A DNA stretch of 33,118 bases from an uncultured Rhizobiaceae bacterium (GTDB lineage Bacteria; Pseudomonadota; Alphaproteobacteria; Rhizobiales; Rhizobiaceae): positions 1 to 33,118 of the forward strand of contig CAMYMG010000100.1 in NCBI GenBank assembly GCA_947259295.1, in the 5' to 3' direction. Position numbers and translations under genes: made by a program. Below the pieces are notes generated by a model. The model was not told the DNA's origin and made no database searches. It was given only the letters and a program-made list of their open reading frames with translations. Positions 16,434-24,567 of the stretch are shown here, in pieces. Numbering within the stretch: position 1 is the first letter of the stretch; the number at the start of each line of letters is the position of its first letter.

Positions 16434-17921
16434 TCACAACGCCCCGTAGCGCGCCTTGAGATGGTCGATGAAGTGCGCGGCGTCGAGGCGCTCGCCGGTT
16501 GCCCGCTCCAGCAGGTCCGGCGTCGAGTAGCGCGAGCCCTGCGTCCAGATCCTGTCGCGGCGCCAGTCATTGACGGTATCGAAGCGGCCGGCGGCGATTT
16601 CGTCGTCGACGGCCGGATGATCGGCCTTCAGCGCCGACCATTGCTGCGCCGCCATCATGGCGCCCAGCGTGTAGGACGGGAAATAGCCGAAGGCGCCGGA
16701 CGGCCAGTGAACGTCCTGCATCGGCCCGTCGGCGAAATTGTCGATGGTCGACAGGCCAAGATAGTCGCGCATGCGCGCGTCCCAGGCTTCCGGGATGGCG
16801 GCGGCCTCGAGCCGCCCCGCGACGAGCTCCTGTTCGAGTTCGTAGCGCAGGATGACGTGAAGCGGGTAGGTCACCTCGTCGGCATCGACCCGGATCAGGC
16901 CGGGCTGGACGAAATGCACATGCGGCAGGATATCGGCGATGGTCCAGGTCTCGCCGAGATATTTCTCGACCTCGGGCAGTGCCCAGTGCCAGAAGGCGGG
17001 GTTGCGGCCGAGCTGCTTCTCGACGAACAGGCTCTGGCTTTCATGCATGGCCATGCCGCGCGCCTTGCCAAGCGGCCAATGCGACCACTCCTTGGGCAGG
17101 TTCTGCTCGTAGAGCGCGTGGCCGGTCTCGTGCAGAACGCCCATTAGCGCGGAAAGAAACTCGGTGCTGCGATAGCGCGTGGTGATGCGTACGTCGGACG
17201 GCACACCGCCGCAGAACGGGTGATGCGACACTGCCAGGCTGCCATGGGTAAGGTCGAAGCCGACGGCTGCCATCATGGCGAGGCCAAGCTCGCGCTGGCG
17301 CTCGATCGGATAATCGCCCGACAGCGGCTTCAGCGGCGTCCTCGCCAGGCGTTCCTGCTGGACAGCCAGCGCCTCGGGCACGAAATCGCGCAAGAAGCTT
17401 TTGAGGTCGGCAAAGACCGGCGTGATCTCGGCGGCGCGGTTGCCGGGATCGTATTGCTCCATCAGCGCGTCGTAGGGATCGAGGCCGGTCGCCTCGGCGC
17501 GCATCTGGGCTTCCTCGCGCACCAGCGTAATCACGCTTTCCAGCGCGGGCAGGAAGCTCGCCCAGTCGTTCTTGGCGCGCAGGTCGCGCCACAATTGTTC
17601 GCAGCGCATGCGCGCCGTGGTCTGACGCTCGACGAAGTCGGCGGGCAGGCAGGTCAGGTTGGCATGGTGACGGCGGAATTCGCGCAGCGCCGCGGCCTGG
17701 TCCTCGTTGAGGCTCTCGGTCTCGGCAGCTGCGATCCAGTCGTCGATCTCCGGCGCCGTCGCCTGCCGATGGTGCATGCCGGCAAGCACCGACATCGCCT
17801 CGGCGCGTTTCTCGCCGCCGCCGACGGCCATGTGGGTCGCCTCATCGGCGCCGAGGATGGCCTGGGCATGCTCGAGCGCCTCGAGTTTGCGGCCCAATGC
17901 GTCGAGCTTGGCGAAGGACAT
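16434..17921 (-). CDS. M32 family metallocarboxypeptidase
   Basis: This 495-residue, largely helical zinc carboxypeptidase resembles thermostable carboxypeptidase 1 (Taq type). Family motifs are HPF (234-236), DVRITTRY (243-250), the catalytic HETGH (264-268) and HESQSL (293-298), which supplies the third metal ligand. It removes C-terminal residues from peptides in the cytoplasm. It is of normal length and intact. It lies between yebC (101 nt upstream) and the M20 amidohydrolase (83 nt downstream), all on the minus strand. Confidence 0.95.
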   Translation of the reverse strand: MSFAKLDALGRKLEALEHAQAILGADEATHMAVGGGEKRAEAMSVLAGMHHRQATAPEIDDWIAAAETESLNEDQAAALREFRRHHANLTCLPADFVERQTTARMRCEQLWRDLRAKNDWASFLPALESVITLVREEAQMRAEATGLDPYDALMEQYDPGNRAAEITPVFADLKSFLRDFVPEALAVQQERLARTPLKPLSGDYPIERQRELGLAMMAAVGFDLTHGSLAVSHHPFCGGVPSDVRITTRYRSTEFLSALMGVLHETGHALYEQNLPKEWSHWPLGKARGMAMHESQSLFVEKQLGRNPAFWHWALPEVEKYLGETWTIADILPHVHFVQPGLIRVDADEVTYPLHVILRYELEQELVAGRLEAAAIPEAWDARMRDYLGLSTIDNFADGPMQDVHWPSGAFGYFPSYTLGAMMAAQQWSALKADHPAVDDEIAAGRFDTVNDWRRDRIWTQGSRYSTPDLLERATGERLDAAHFIDHLKARYGAL

Positions 17922-18022
17922 TTTGATTACCCGATTGCGCGCGGCAGAGGCGCCGGCCAGGACTGAAGTACAAGCTTTGTCGGTTCGATCGGCCGATCAG
18001 GGCCGAAGCGACACGAGAATGG

Positions 18023-18772
18023 CTATCCGGCGCTGAGCTTGGCCATCGTCTCTTCGTCGACCTCGAAGTTGGCGTAGACGTTCTGCACGTCGTCGTCATC
18101 CTCGAGCACGCCGACGAGCTTCATCAGCGACTGGGCACGTTCCTCGTCGACCGGGATGCTGTTTTGCGGCTTCCAGACGACCTTCACCGATTCCGCTTCG
18201 CCGAGCGATTCCTCGAGTGCCTTGGACACGTCGCCCAGGCCCTCGAAGGTGCAGATGATCGTGTGGCCATCCTCGTCGGACTGGACGTCGTCGGCACCGG
18301 CCTCGATCGCGGCCTCCATGATCTTCTCGGCATCGCCGGCCGAGGCGGGATAGAAGATTTCGCCGACGCGGTCCCACATGAAGGAAACCGAGCCCGTCTC
18401 GCCAAGCGCTCCGCCGGCCTTGGTGAAGGCGGCGCGAACATTGGAGGCGGAGCGGTTACGGTTGTCGGTCAGCGCCTCGACGATCAGCGCGACGCCACCG
18501 GGGCCATATCCCTCGTAGCGCACTTCTTCGTAGTTTTCGGCGTCGCCCATCGAGGCCTTGCTGATGGCGCGGGCAATGTTGTCCTTCGGCATCGAGACGG
18601 CCTTGGCGTTCTGCACTGCCAGTCTGAGGCGCGGGTTCATCGCCGGGTCAGGCGCGCCGGATTTGGCTGCCACGGTGATTTCGCGTGCCAGCTTGGAGAA
18701 CATTTTGGAGCGCACCGCGTCCTGGCGCCCCTTGCGGTGCATGATGTTTTTAAATTGTGAATGGCCGGCCAT
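18023..18772 (-). CDS. yebC: YebC/PmpR family protein (TACO1-like)
   Basis: This 249-residue protein has the unmistakable start [20 protein letters not shown] and family blocks [25 protein letters not shown] and [10 protein letters not shown]. YebC-type proteins were named as DNA-binding regulators. Relatives are now also linked to translation of difficult proline-rich stretches, which overlaps the task of EF-P, also encoded in this window. In many bacteria yebC sits directly before ruvC; here it is about 16 kb away on the same strand. Confidence 0.96.
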   Translation of the reverse strand: MAGHSQFKNIMHRKGRQDAVRSKMFSKLAREITVAAKSGAPDPAMNPRLRLAVQNAKAVSMPKDNIARAISKASMGDAENYEEVRYEGYGPGGVALIVEALTDNRNRSASNVRAAFTKAGGALGETGSVSFMWDRVGEIFYPASAGDAEKIMEAAIEAGADDVQSDEDGHTIICTFEGLGDVSKALEESLGEAESVKVVWKPQNSIPVDEERAQSLMKLVGVLEDDDDVQNVYANFEVDEETMAKLSAG

Positions 18773-18813
18773 GGAGTCCCTGTCGTCTTCCAGCGGTGTT
18801 CAGAATGGCGGGC

Positions 18814-18843
18814 TTATAGATAAACTGGCGCTAAAGGTCCAGA
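18814..18843 (-). promoter_or_regulatory. Possible sigma-70 promoter of yebC
   Basis: Read on the minus strand, CTGGAC (18843-18838), an 18-nt spacer and CTATAA (18819-18814) match the rhizobial CTTGAC / CTATAT pattern at 5 of 6 bases each. It lies about 42 nt upstream of the yebC start. Confidence 0.35.
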
Positions 18844-18959
18844 CGAGGAGGCTTTGCCGGCTCGCGAAAACGTGACCGGCAGGGCGCGGCGCCGACTGGT
18901 CAAGCGACGTCCAGTGCGTATCGTTGCGCATCGCGCCAATCCGATCCCGGGAGACACCC

Positions 18960-19763
18960 ATGCTCCGTGCGGCCGCAATTGTTCTGGTAACTTCTCTATT
19001 CTGGCCGTTCGCCGCGGCGGCACAGGATCAGCCGCCGCCGTCGAAATGCGTGGCAATCGCCCAGGCGCTGCCCTCGGTCACCTATGCCAGCTTCACCCCG
19101 GCGCAGGTATTCGTCGATGGCGACGTGACGATCACCTATGCCGGGCATTCGACCTACATCATCGAAACGCCGGCCGGCGTCAGGATCGCCACCGACTTTT
19201 CCGGCGTCTATGGCAGCGACCCGCTGCCACGCATCGTCACCATGAACAAGGCGCACCGCACCCATTTCTCGGATGCGCCGGACGCAGGGATCGAACATGT
19301 GCTGCGCGGCTGGAACCCCGACGGCGGGCCGGCACGCCATGCGCTCGTCGTCGACGATGTCTACATCCGCAACGTGCCGACCGACATCAGGCGCTTCGGC
19401 GCCACGGAAGCCGACGGCAACTCGATCTTCATCTTCGAGGTCGCGGGCCTCTGCATCGGACATCTCGGCCACCTGCACCACCATCTGGAAGACGCTCATT
19501 ACGGCGCCATCGGCCGTCTCGATATCGTCATGGTACCGATCGACGGCGGCATGACGCTGTCACTCGAGGCGATGAGCGAGATAACGACGCGGCTCTATTC
19601 CTCGATGATCCTGCCGATGCACCGGCATGCGACGCCCATCGGCGAGTTCACCGGCCGGATGGGCAAGGATTTCGCGGTCGATTTCCGTGCCAGCCGGTCG
19701 CTGAAAGTATCGCTGAGGACCTTGCCCGACCGGCCGACGATCATCGTGCTCGACGGCGTCTAG
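18960..19763 (+). CDS. Exported metallo-beta-lactamase-fold protein with atypical metal motif
   Basis: This 267-residue protein has a signal peptide (about 1-22) and then an MBL-fold, UlaG-like core. The core has AGHSTYIIETPAGVRIATDF (61-80), CIGHLGHLHHHL (165-176), DIVMVPIDGG (188-197) and ILPMHRHA (217-224). The canonical HxHxDH box is not present; the equivalent region reads NKAHRTHFSDAPD (96-108). Some metal ligands are therefore altered or shifted, and activity is uncertain. I start at ATG 18960 because it gives a clean signal peptide and follows GGGAG by 6 nt; the frame is open from 18924. It is divergent from yebC and convergent with terC (12 nt). The substrate is unknown. Confidence 0.82.
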   Translation: MLRAAAIVLVTSLFWPFAAAAQDQPPPSKCVAIAQALPSVTYASFTPAQVFVDGDVTITYAGHSTYIIETPAGVRIATDFSGVYGSDPLPRIVTMNKAHRTHFSDAPDAGIEHVLRGWNPDGGPARHALVVDDVYIRNVPTDIRRFGATEADGNSIFIFEVAGLCIGHLGHLHHHLEDAHYGAIGRLDIVMVPIDGGMTLSLEAMSEITTRLYSSMILPMHRHATPIGEFTGRMGKDFAVDFRASRSLKVSLRTLPDRPTIIVLDGV

Positions 19764-19775
19764 CTGCCGGCCCGG

Positions 19776-20534
19776 CTAGTGATCGGCCTTCTTGCGCCGG
19801 TTTCTGGCGAGCATGTTGAGCGCCTCAACGAGCGCCGAGAAGCCCATCGCCGCGTAGATGTAGCCCTTGGGCACGTGATAGCCCATGCCGTCGGCGATCA
19901 AGGTCATGCCGATCATCAGCAGGAAGCCGAGCGCCAGCATGACGATGGTCGGGTTCTTGGCGATGAAGTTGGCGAGCGGGGTGGCCGCCAGCATCATGAC
20001 GGAAACGGCGACGATGACCGCGATGTACATGATGGCGATCTCGTCGGTCATGCCGACCGCCGTGATGATGGAATCGATCGAGAAGACGAGGTCGAGCAGC
20101 AGGATCTGGAAGATGGCGGCGCCGAGCGACAGTTGCACCGTCTTGCCGACCATCGAGTCCTTGTGGTCGCTCGGATCGACCGTGTGGTGGATCTCCTTCG
20201 TCGCCTTCCAGACCAGGAACAGGCCACCGGCGATGAGGATCAGGTCTCGCCAGGAGAACCCGTGGTCGAAGAGCTCGAAAAGCGGCTCGGTCAGCTGCAC
20301 GATGAAGGAAATCGTTGCGAGCAGGACGAGCCGCATTATCAGCGCCGCGCTGATGCCGAGCCGCCGCGCGCGAGCCTGCTGATGGGCGGGCAGCTTGTTG
20401 GTCAGGATCGAAATGAAGATCAGGTTGTCGATGCCGAGAACGATCTCGAGCACGATCAGCGTAAACAAGGCCACCCATGCCGTCGGATCACTGGTGAAGG
20501 CGAAGTATGGCGCCAGGAAGTCGATGATCGGCAT
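19776..20534 (-). CDS. TerC family integral membrane protein
   Basis: This 252-residue protein has about seven hydrophobic helices. It carries the two acidic in-membrane motifs of the TerC/Alx family, LEIVLGIDN (29-37, with E30 and D36) and LDLVFSIDS (147-155, with D154). A His-rich cytoplasmic loop ([10 protein letters not shown]) lies between the halves. Members are linked to tellurite resistance and, more convincingly, to manganese export. I chose ATG 20534 because the family starts here; the frame extends to 20744 but that part is junk-like and overlaps the divergent TPR gene. The 132-nt upstream region shows no clear manganese riboswitch. Confidence 0.92.
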   Translation of the reverse strand: MPIIDFLAPYFAFTSDPTAWVALFTLIVLEIVLGIDNLIFISILTNKLPAHQQARARRLGISAALIMRLVLLATISFIVQLTEPLFELFDHGFSWRDLILIAGGLFLVWKATKEIHHTVDPSDHKDSMVGKTVQLSLGAAIFQILLLDLVFSIDSIITAVGMTDEIAIMYIAVIVAVSVMMLAATPLANFIAKNPTIVMLALGFLLMIGMTLIADGMGYHVPKGYIYAAMGFSALVEALNMLARNRRKKADH

Positions 20535-20666
20535 CTGGTGTCTCTCGTCTCGGGGCGTGGGCGTCGGGATCAGGTAGGGCCCGGGCCGGGTTTCGTCAAT
20601 GGCGCGGCCACGCGGATTTGCGCATGTCGCTGCTTCCCCGGATATCAGCTTGCGGTAAGATAGAAC

Positions 20667-21281
20667 ATGGCCTGGATAGCCCCGCTCATTGCTTTTTCGG
20701 TTGCTGTTGCCGCCCAGCCTGCACTGCCTTTCGGCATGTCCCATGCCGCAGCCCGCACGCTGGCCGTTGCCGGTGTCTCGACCGACGCCCGGCGCGAGAG
20801 ATTGTTTGGACTTCTGGCCTCGGCTCGCAGCGAGGCCGAGGGGCGTGCGATCGAGGACGAGATCTGGCGCTTCTGGCTGGATCTTGCGCCCGACCCGCAG
20901 AGCCGGAAGCTGGTGGATGGCGCCATGGAACGTCGGGAGAGCTACGATTTCGCGGCCGCCGAAGCGTTGCTCGACGAAGCGGTGACGCGCGCGCCGGACT
21001 ATGCGGAAGCCTGGAACCAGCGCGCCTTCATCCGCTATCTGCGCGACAATGACGAGGGCGCGGAGGCCGACCTACTGCGGACGCTCGAGCTCGAACCGCG
21101 CCATTTCGGCGCGCTGGCGGGACTTTTCCTGGTGCTGTACCGGCAAGGCCGCGTGGAGCAGGCGAACGCTTCATTGGAGCGCGCGGTACGCATTCATCCC
21201 TGGCTGAAGGAACGGACAATGCTGCCGCCCGATGCGGCCGGCACGCGACCACCGGTTGCCGGCCAGGAACAGGACCTCTGA
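20667..21281 (+). CDS. Exported tetratricopeptide-repeat protein
   Basis: This 204-residue protein has an N-terminal hydrophobic signal segment (about 1-17, [17 protein letters not shown]). About three TPR units follow between 79 and 178, for example [25 protein letters not shown] and [21 protein letters not shown]. It is probably periplasmic and a binding scaffold; there is no catalytic motif. Family members are widespread in rhizobia without assigned function. It is divergent from terC (132 nt) and convergent with the YmdB-like gene (9 nt). Confidence 0.85.
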   Translation: MAWIAPLIAFSVAVAAQPALPFGMSHAAARTLAVAGVSTDARRERLFGLLASARSEAEGRAIEDEIWRFWLDLAPDPQSRKLVDGAMERRESYDFAAAEALLDEAVTRAPDYAEAWNQRAFIRYLRDNDEGAEADLLRTLELEPRHFGALAGLFLVLYRQGRVEQANASLERAVRIHPWLKERTMLPPDAAGTRPPVAGQEQDL

Positions 21282-21290
21282 GACTGTCGA

Positions 21291-22115
21291 CTACGCCCAG
21301 AAGCCGGGCATGACTTCCTCGAGCCTTGGGCCGCGGCGGAACGGCGATATCCGTTCGGCGAGACCTGTCCGGTCGGAAATATCGACCCCGACGCCGCAGA
21401 TCGTCGCCGGCCCGTTGGCCGCCTCGAAACGGCCCTTCGGCACCTTGGACAGGAACCGGTTGAGCGGCTCCTCCTTGTCCATGCCGAGCGAGGAATCATA
21501 GTCGCCGCACATGCCGGCGTCGGTGAGATAGGCGGTGCCGCCGTTGAGAATCTGGTGATCGGCGGTCGGTTGGTGGGTATGCGTGCCGACGACGAGGCTG
21601 GCGCGGCCGTCGACAAAATGCGCAAAGCACATCTTCTCCGACGTTGCCTCGGCGTGGAAGTCGATGACAGCCGCGTCGACCTGGTCGCCGAGTGAGGCAG
21701 CGGAAAGCTCACGCTCCACCGCGTGGAAAGGATCGTCGAGTTCCGGGTGCATGAACACGCGGCCCATGATGTTGGAGACCAGGACGCGCGCCCCGTTCCT
21801 TGCCATGAAGACGCCCGAGCCGCGCCCCGGCGTGCCCTTCGGATAGTTAGCGGGTCGCAGGAAGCGTTCCTCGCGCGGCGCGAAGGTCAGCGCCTCGCGC
21901 TGGTCCCAGACATGATTGCCGGTGGTGACGACGTCGGCACCGGCCTCGATGGTGTTGCGAAAAATCTCTTCGGTGATGCCGAAGCCGCCCGCCGCGTTCT
22001 CGCCGTTGACGATGACGAAATCGAGCTTGAAGTCCGAGATCAGCCCGGGGAGTTGTTCCCACACTGCCGTTCGTCCGGATTTGCCGACCATGTCGCCGAG
22101 AAAGAGAAGCCGCAT
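21291..22115 (-). CDS. YmdB-like metallophosphoesterase (TIGR00282 family)
   Basis: This 274-residue protein of the calcineurin-like superfamily matches the YmdB/TIGR00282 group, with metal and active-site blocks MRLLFLGDMVGKSGR (1-15), VNGENAAGGFGIT, TTGNHVWDQRE, VDFHAEATSEK and GTHTHQPTAD. Characterised Bacillus YmdB is a 2',3'-cyclic nucleotide phosphodiesterase affecting biofilm and RNA levels. I chose the start at 22115 because GDMVG must be N-terminal; the longer open frame reads into the folate gene out of frame. It begins 7 nt after the 5-formyl-THF cyclo-ligase stop, so the two are almost certainly co-transcribed. Confidence 0.93.
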   Translation of the reverse strand: MRLLFLGDMVGKSGRTAVWEQLPGLISDFKLDFVIVNGENAAGGFGITEEIFRNTIEAGADVVTTGNHVWDQREALTFAPREERFLRPANYPKGTPGRGSGVFMARNGARVLVSNIMGRVFMHPELDDPFHAVERELSAASLGDQVDAAVIDFHAEATSEKMCFAHFVDGRASLVVGTHTHQPTADHQILNGGTAYLTDAGMCGDYDSSLGMDKEEPLNRFLSKVPKGRFEAANGPATICGVGVDISDRTGLAERISPFRRGPRLEEVMPGFWA

Positions 22116-22122
22116 CGCCCTT

Positions 22123-22710
22123 CTATAGGGGCGCTTCGAAACGGCGCAACCCGCTTTCGGTGAGGATTTCGGGTATGATGACGTCGTGCGCCTCGTCGGG
22201 CACGCGGTCGACCTCCTGGCAATCGAATGCAATGCCGACCAGGCGGGGTGCGCGGCCACGGGCGGCCAGGCGCGCGATGGCCCGGTCATAGTAGCCGGCG
22301 CCGTAGCCGATGCGGTGCCCGCGCGTGTCGAAGGCGGCGAGCGGCACGAGCATGATCGTCGGGTCCAGCACTTCATGCTCGTCGCCGGGGCCTGCCGTGC
22401 CGAACCCCATGTCGACCAGCGCGGCGCCACGCACCAGTTCGCGAAAGACGATCGTCGTGTCATCGATGATGGCAGGCAGGCAGAGCCTCGCGCCATGCTC
22501 GCGAAGCGCAAACATCAGCGGCCTCACATCGACCTCGGAGCGCATCGGCCAGAAGCCGGAGACGATCGAGGTTCCGTCGACCATAATGCCGTCGCGCGCC
22601 GTCTCGGCCATCTCCAGCGAAGCCTCGATGCGCCAGAAGGCGTCGAGCGCGTCGCGGCGCGCCAGCGCCTGCTTGCGGAGGTCTCGTTTCAGCTCTTTGG
22701 CAGAGGTCAT
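22123..22710 (-). CDS. 5-formyltetrahydrofolate cyclo-ligase
   Basis: This 195-residue enzyme converts 5-formyl-THF to 5,10-methenyl-THF with ATP, recycling a folate inhibitor. It has the basic ATP-binding start KELKRDLRKQALARRDAL, the central GFWPMRSEVD and the family signature GHRIGYGAGYYDRA. I take ATG 22710 as the start by homology; no Shine-Dalgarno site is visible and the frame is open to 22815. It lies about 100 nt downstream of the 6S RNA, reproducing the ssrS-ygfA/fau arrangement known from gammaproteobacteria, so read-through from the 6S promoter may express it. The YmdB-like gene follows. Confidence 0.94.
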   Translation of the reverse strand: MTSAKELKRDLRKQALARRDALDAFWRIEASLEMAETARDGIMVDGTSIVSGFWPMRSEVDVRPLMFALREHGARLCLPAIIDDTTIVFRELVRGAALVDMGFGTAGPGDEHEVLDPTIMLVPLAAFDTRGHRIGYGAGYYDRAIARLAARGRAPRLVGIAFDCQEVDRVPDEAHDVIIPEILTESGLRRFEAPL

Positions 22711-22806
22711 GCAAGCGACAGTAGCAGGATTGTCTGCTTGCGGGATGCCGGCAACCCGACGCGTTTCGCGCAGGCGGCGCCCCATTGCAGAAATGGTTGC
22801 GAAGCG

Positions 22807-22960
22807 ACGGTCCACACAACCGGTGGAAAAGCGATCCCGGGAACCTACAAAGTAGGTGGGCGCCGTATGTCCGAACCCACGGGTCCGGCCAGGGACAGCT
22901 CCCTAGGGATCAATAAGGCCCCGGGGAATATGTTTTCCTGCCGGGAAGCACAGACCGTCG
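22807..22960 (-). ncRNA. ssrS: 6S RNA
   Basis: On the minus strand, a closing stem pairs 22933-22944 (CCGGCAGGAAAA) with 22820-22830 (TTTTCCACCGG), broken by one bulged base. Inside are GC-rich paired blocks (CCCCGGGG against TTCCCGGGA), the central CTGTCCCTGGCC / GGACATACGG region and a small CCTAC-TTT-GTAGG hairpin on the 3' side, as in alphaproteobacterial 6S RNAs. It lies directly upstream of the 5-formyl-THF cyclo-ligase gene, the classical genomic position. 6S RNA mimics an open promoter and sequesters the sigma-70 holoenzyme in stationary phase. The ends are approximate, about 150 nt in all. Confidence 0.87.
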
Positions 22961-22966
22961 TAGCAG

Positions 22967-22994
22967 ATATAGTCTTCCTTCGCGACCGCGCCAA
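22967..22994 (-). promoter_or_regulatory. Sigma-70 promoter of the 6S RNA
   Basis: On the minus strand, TTGGCG (22994-22989), a 16-nt spacer and a perfect rhizobial -10 CTATAT (22972-22967) precede the predicted 5' end near 22960 by the expected 6-7 nt. Confidence 0.65.
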
Positions 22995-23034
22995 TGATTT
23001 CGATGGCGGTGCGAAGATTGTTTTAGCGCGTGGG

Positions 23035-23445
23035 CTACCCTTGCTCCGCCGGCGGTCCGCCAAGGCTCCTTTGCCAGAGCACGAGAAGCGGGACAGCGAC
23101 GAGTTCGACGCAGAGGCCGGCGACGTGCCCGGGCGATGGCTCGCCGGCCACGAATAGCGACAGAAGGCGCGCCAAGCCTCCCGCGAAGGTCAATGCGGCA
23201 AGCAACTGGAAAAGCCGCGTCTTTCGTTCGATGCCGGGAATGCAGGCATACCAGGCCACGCCGACCGCCAGGAAGACCCCGGACAGAAAACGCACATGGC
23301 TGTCCAGGTCGACCGGCCAGGGCGGTTCGACGCCGAGGAATGCCGGTCCCCACCAAACGCCTGCGGCTCCTGCGGCCACGGGAACCGCAGCAAGGGCGGC
23401 TACGATAGCCTGCAATAGGCGTTTTCGAATTCTTCTGTTCGGCAC
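23035..23445 (-). CDS. DUF4345 family small membrane protein
   Basis: This 136-residue protein has four predicted membrane helices, the DUF4345 layout. The family core FLSGVFLAVGVAWYACIPGIERKTRLF is followed by LAALTFAGGLARLLSLFVAGEPS. I set the start at GTG 23445 because an AGGGAG site lies exactly 6 nt before it and a basic stretch (PNRRIRKR) then leads into the first helix. The open frame to 23568 would add a Cys-rich extension unlike the family. The function is unknown. It shares a 236-nt divergent intergenic region, containing a CtrA box, with the first outer-membrane protein gene. Confidence 0.82.
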   Translation of the reverse strand: MPNRRIRKRLLQAIVAALAAVPVAAGAAGVWWGPAFLGVEPPWPVDLDSHVRFLSGVFLAVGVAWYACIPGIERKTRLFQLLAALTFAGGLARLLSLFVAGEPSPGHVAGLCVELVAVPLLVLWQRSLGGPPAEQG

Positions 23446-23451
23446 GCTTGT

Positions 23452-23457
23452 CTCCCT
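23452..23457 (-). promoter_or_regulatory. Shine-Dalgarno site deciding a GTG start
   Basis: AGGGAG on the minus strand lies 6 nt before GTG at 23445. There is no ATG nearby in frame, so the DUF4345 gene probably uses GTG. Confidence 0.7.
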
Positions 23458-23587
23458 GTGCACCAAGAAACGGGACCTGGTTGAGGAAGTTTCACCAGCC
23501 GAACCCGGTGGCCTCGCGCACGCTCCGCACCTCTCGCGGGCGCCGCAAACGCAGGGCTCCCACGCCATTCTTGGTTAAGCGACAGGG

Positions 23588-23602
23588 TTAAGCGGCTTTT
23601 AA
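23588..23602. promoter_or_regulatory. CtrA box upstream of the first outer-membrane protein gene
   Basis: This is an exact TTAA-N7-TTAA. A further TTAA half-site (23575-23578) lies 9 nt to its left, giving three half-sites in 28 bases. It lies 80 nt upstream of the barrel gene start at 23682. The divergent DUF4345 gene starts 143 nt away on the other side and could also be affected. Confidence 0.72.
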
Positions 23603-23681
23603 CTTTTCCACTTCATTATCCCTAACGAGTTCAATCGAGTTCGGAACGAGCATGTTCCGATTCTACCCAGGGGTGACGAGC

Positions 23682-24458
23682 ATGTTTGATTTCGCAAGGA
23701 AGGCACTGTTTGCCGCGCTGCTGGCCGGCGTGGCCGGCCCGGCATTCGCCGCCGACTACTACGAGCCGCCGGTCGATATCCCGCCACCTCCGGTTGTCGG
23801 CGGCTGGTACATCCGCGGCCATATCGGCATGAGCAACCAGTTTTTCGATGGTATGACTTCGGACATCTATGCCGACCCGGCAATCGTTGACTTCGGCTGG
23901 TATGATCGTGGCGGTTTTGGTTCCGCCCCCATTTTCGGCGCAGGTGCCGGCTATAAGTTCAATGACTATCTGCGCGGTGATCTGACCGTGGAATATCGCG
24001 GAAAGTCTGACTTCGAGGCCTTGGACTACGTCGTGGATGGCGCGGGTCTGGAGACCAACGACTATCGCGCGAAGAAGTCCGAATGGCTGTTCCTCGCTAA
24101 CGCTTATGCCGATGTAGGCACATTTTATGGCATCACGCCGTATGTTGGGGCGGGTATCGGCGCTTCACGGAACACGATCTCCAATTTCCGGGATATCAAC
24201 GTAATTCGAAACGCCGGCGGCTATGCCGACGACGAATCGCAGTGGAATTTTGCTTGGGCGCTGCACACCGGTGTCGGAATCCAGGCGACCGAAAGGATGA
24301 CGATCGACCTTGGCTACAGCTTCGTGTCGTTGGGGGATGCGAAAACGGGCTCCCTGCAGAACGATGATCCGGACTTCACTCTTCCCAATGATGGCTTCAA
24401 GTTCAATGATCTTTACTCCCACGATCTGAAGCTCGGCGTGCGCTACTCGCTGAACTAA
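23682..24458 (+). CDS. Outer-membrane beta-barrel protein (Omp25/31-like), copy 1
   Basis: This 258-residue precursor has a signal peptide MFDFARKALFAALLAGVAGPAFA cut before ADYYEPP. A proline-rich linker (PPVDIPPPPVV) follows, then an eight-stranded-barrel pattern of alternating aromatic/hydrophobic strands starting GGWYIRGHIG and ending in the outer-membrane C-terminal signature LGVRYSLN. This is the rhizobial/Brucella surface-antigen barrel type. I prefer ATG 23682 over 23652 because it gives a proper signal peptide. Codon use is visibly richer in A/T than in neighbouring genes. A CtrA box lies 80 nt upstream, and a strong terminator ends the unit at 24480-24507. The next gene is a paralogue. 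Confidence 0.88.
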   Translation: MFDFARKALFAALLAGVAGPAFAADYYEPPVDIPPPPVVGGWYIRGHIGMSNQFFDGMTSDIYADPAIVDFGWYDRGGFGSAPIFGAGAGYKFNDYLRGDLTVEYRGKSDFEALDYVVDGAGLETNDYRAKKSEWLFLANAYADVGTFYGITPYVGAGIGASRNTISNFRDINVIRNAGGYADDESQWNFAWALHTGVGIQATERMTIDLGYSFVSLGDAKTGSLQNDDPDFTLPNDGFKFNDLYSHDLKLGVRYSLN

Positions 24459-24479
24459 TATTCGGTAACATATCTGAGC

Positions 24480-24507
24480 AAAAAGGCCCCGCGAACGGGG
24501 CCTTTTT
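24480..24507 (+). terminator. Terminator of outer-membrane protein copy 1
   Basis: Stem GGCCCCG/CGGGGCC with loop CGAA is flanked by A5 on the left and T5 on the right, 22 nt after the stop. The A/T flanks extend the stem to 12 bp and would make it work on both strands. Confidence 0.93.
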
Positions 24508-24567
24508 CGTTTCGGTGACCCGCAAGAAATTCGCGGTCTTCGATTCTCCGTAAACTGTCCGTTATCC

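Noticed and set aside
20535..20666. Manganese (yybP-ykoY) riboswitch before the TerC gene
   Set aside because: TerC genes often carry this element and a GGGGAAGCAG stretch is present on the minus strand, but I could not build the conserved multi-helix core. A covariance-model search would decide.
21291..22511. Single 406-residue protein spanning the YmdB-like gene and part of the folate gene
   Set aside because: The upstream part is the folate gene read in the wrong frame; the YmdB-like fold begins at 22115.
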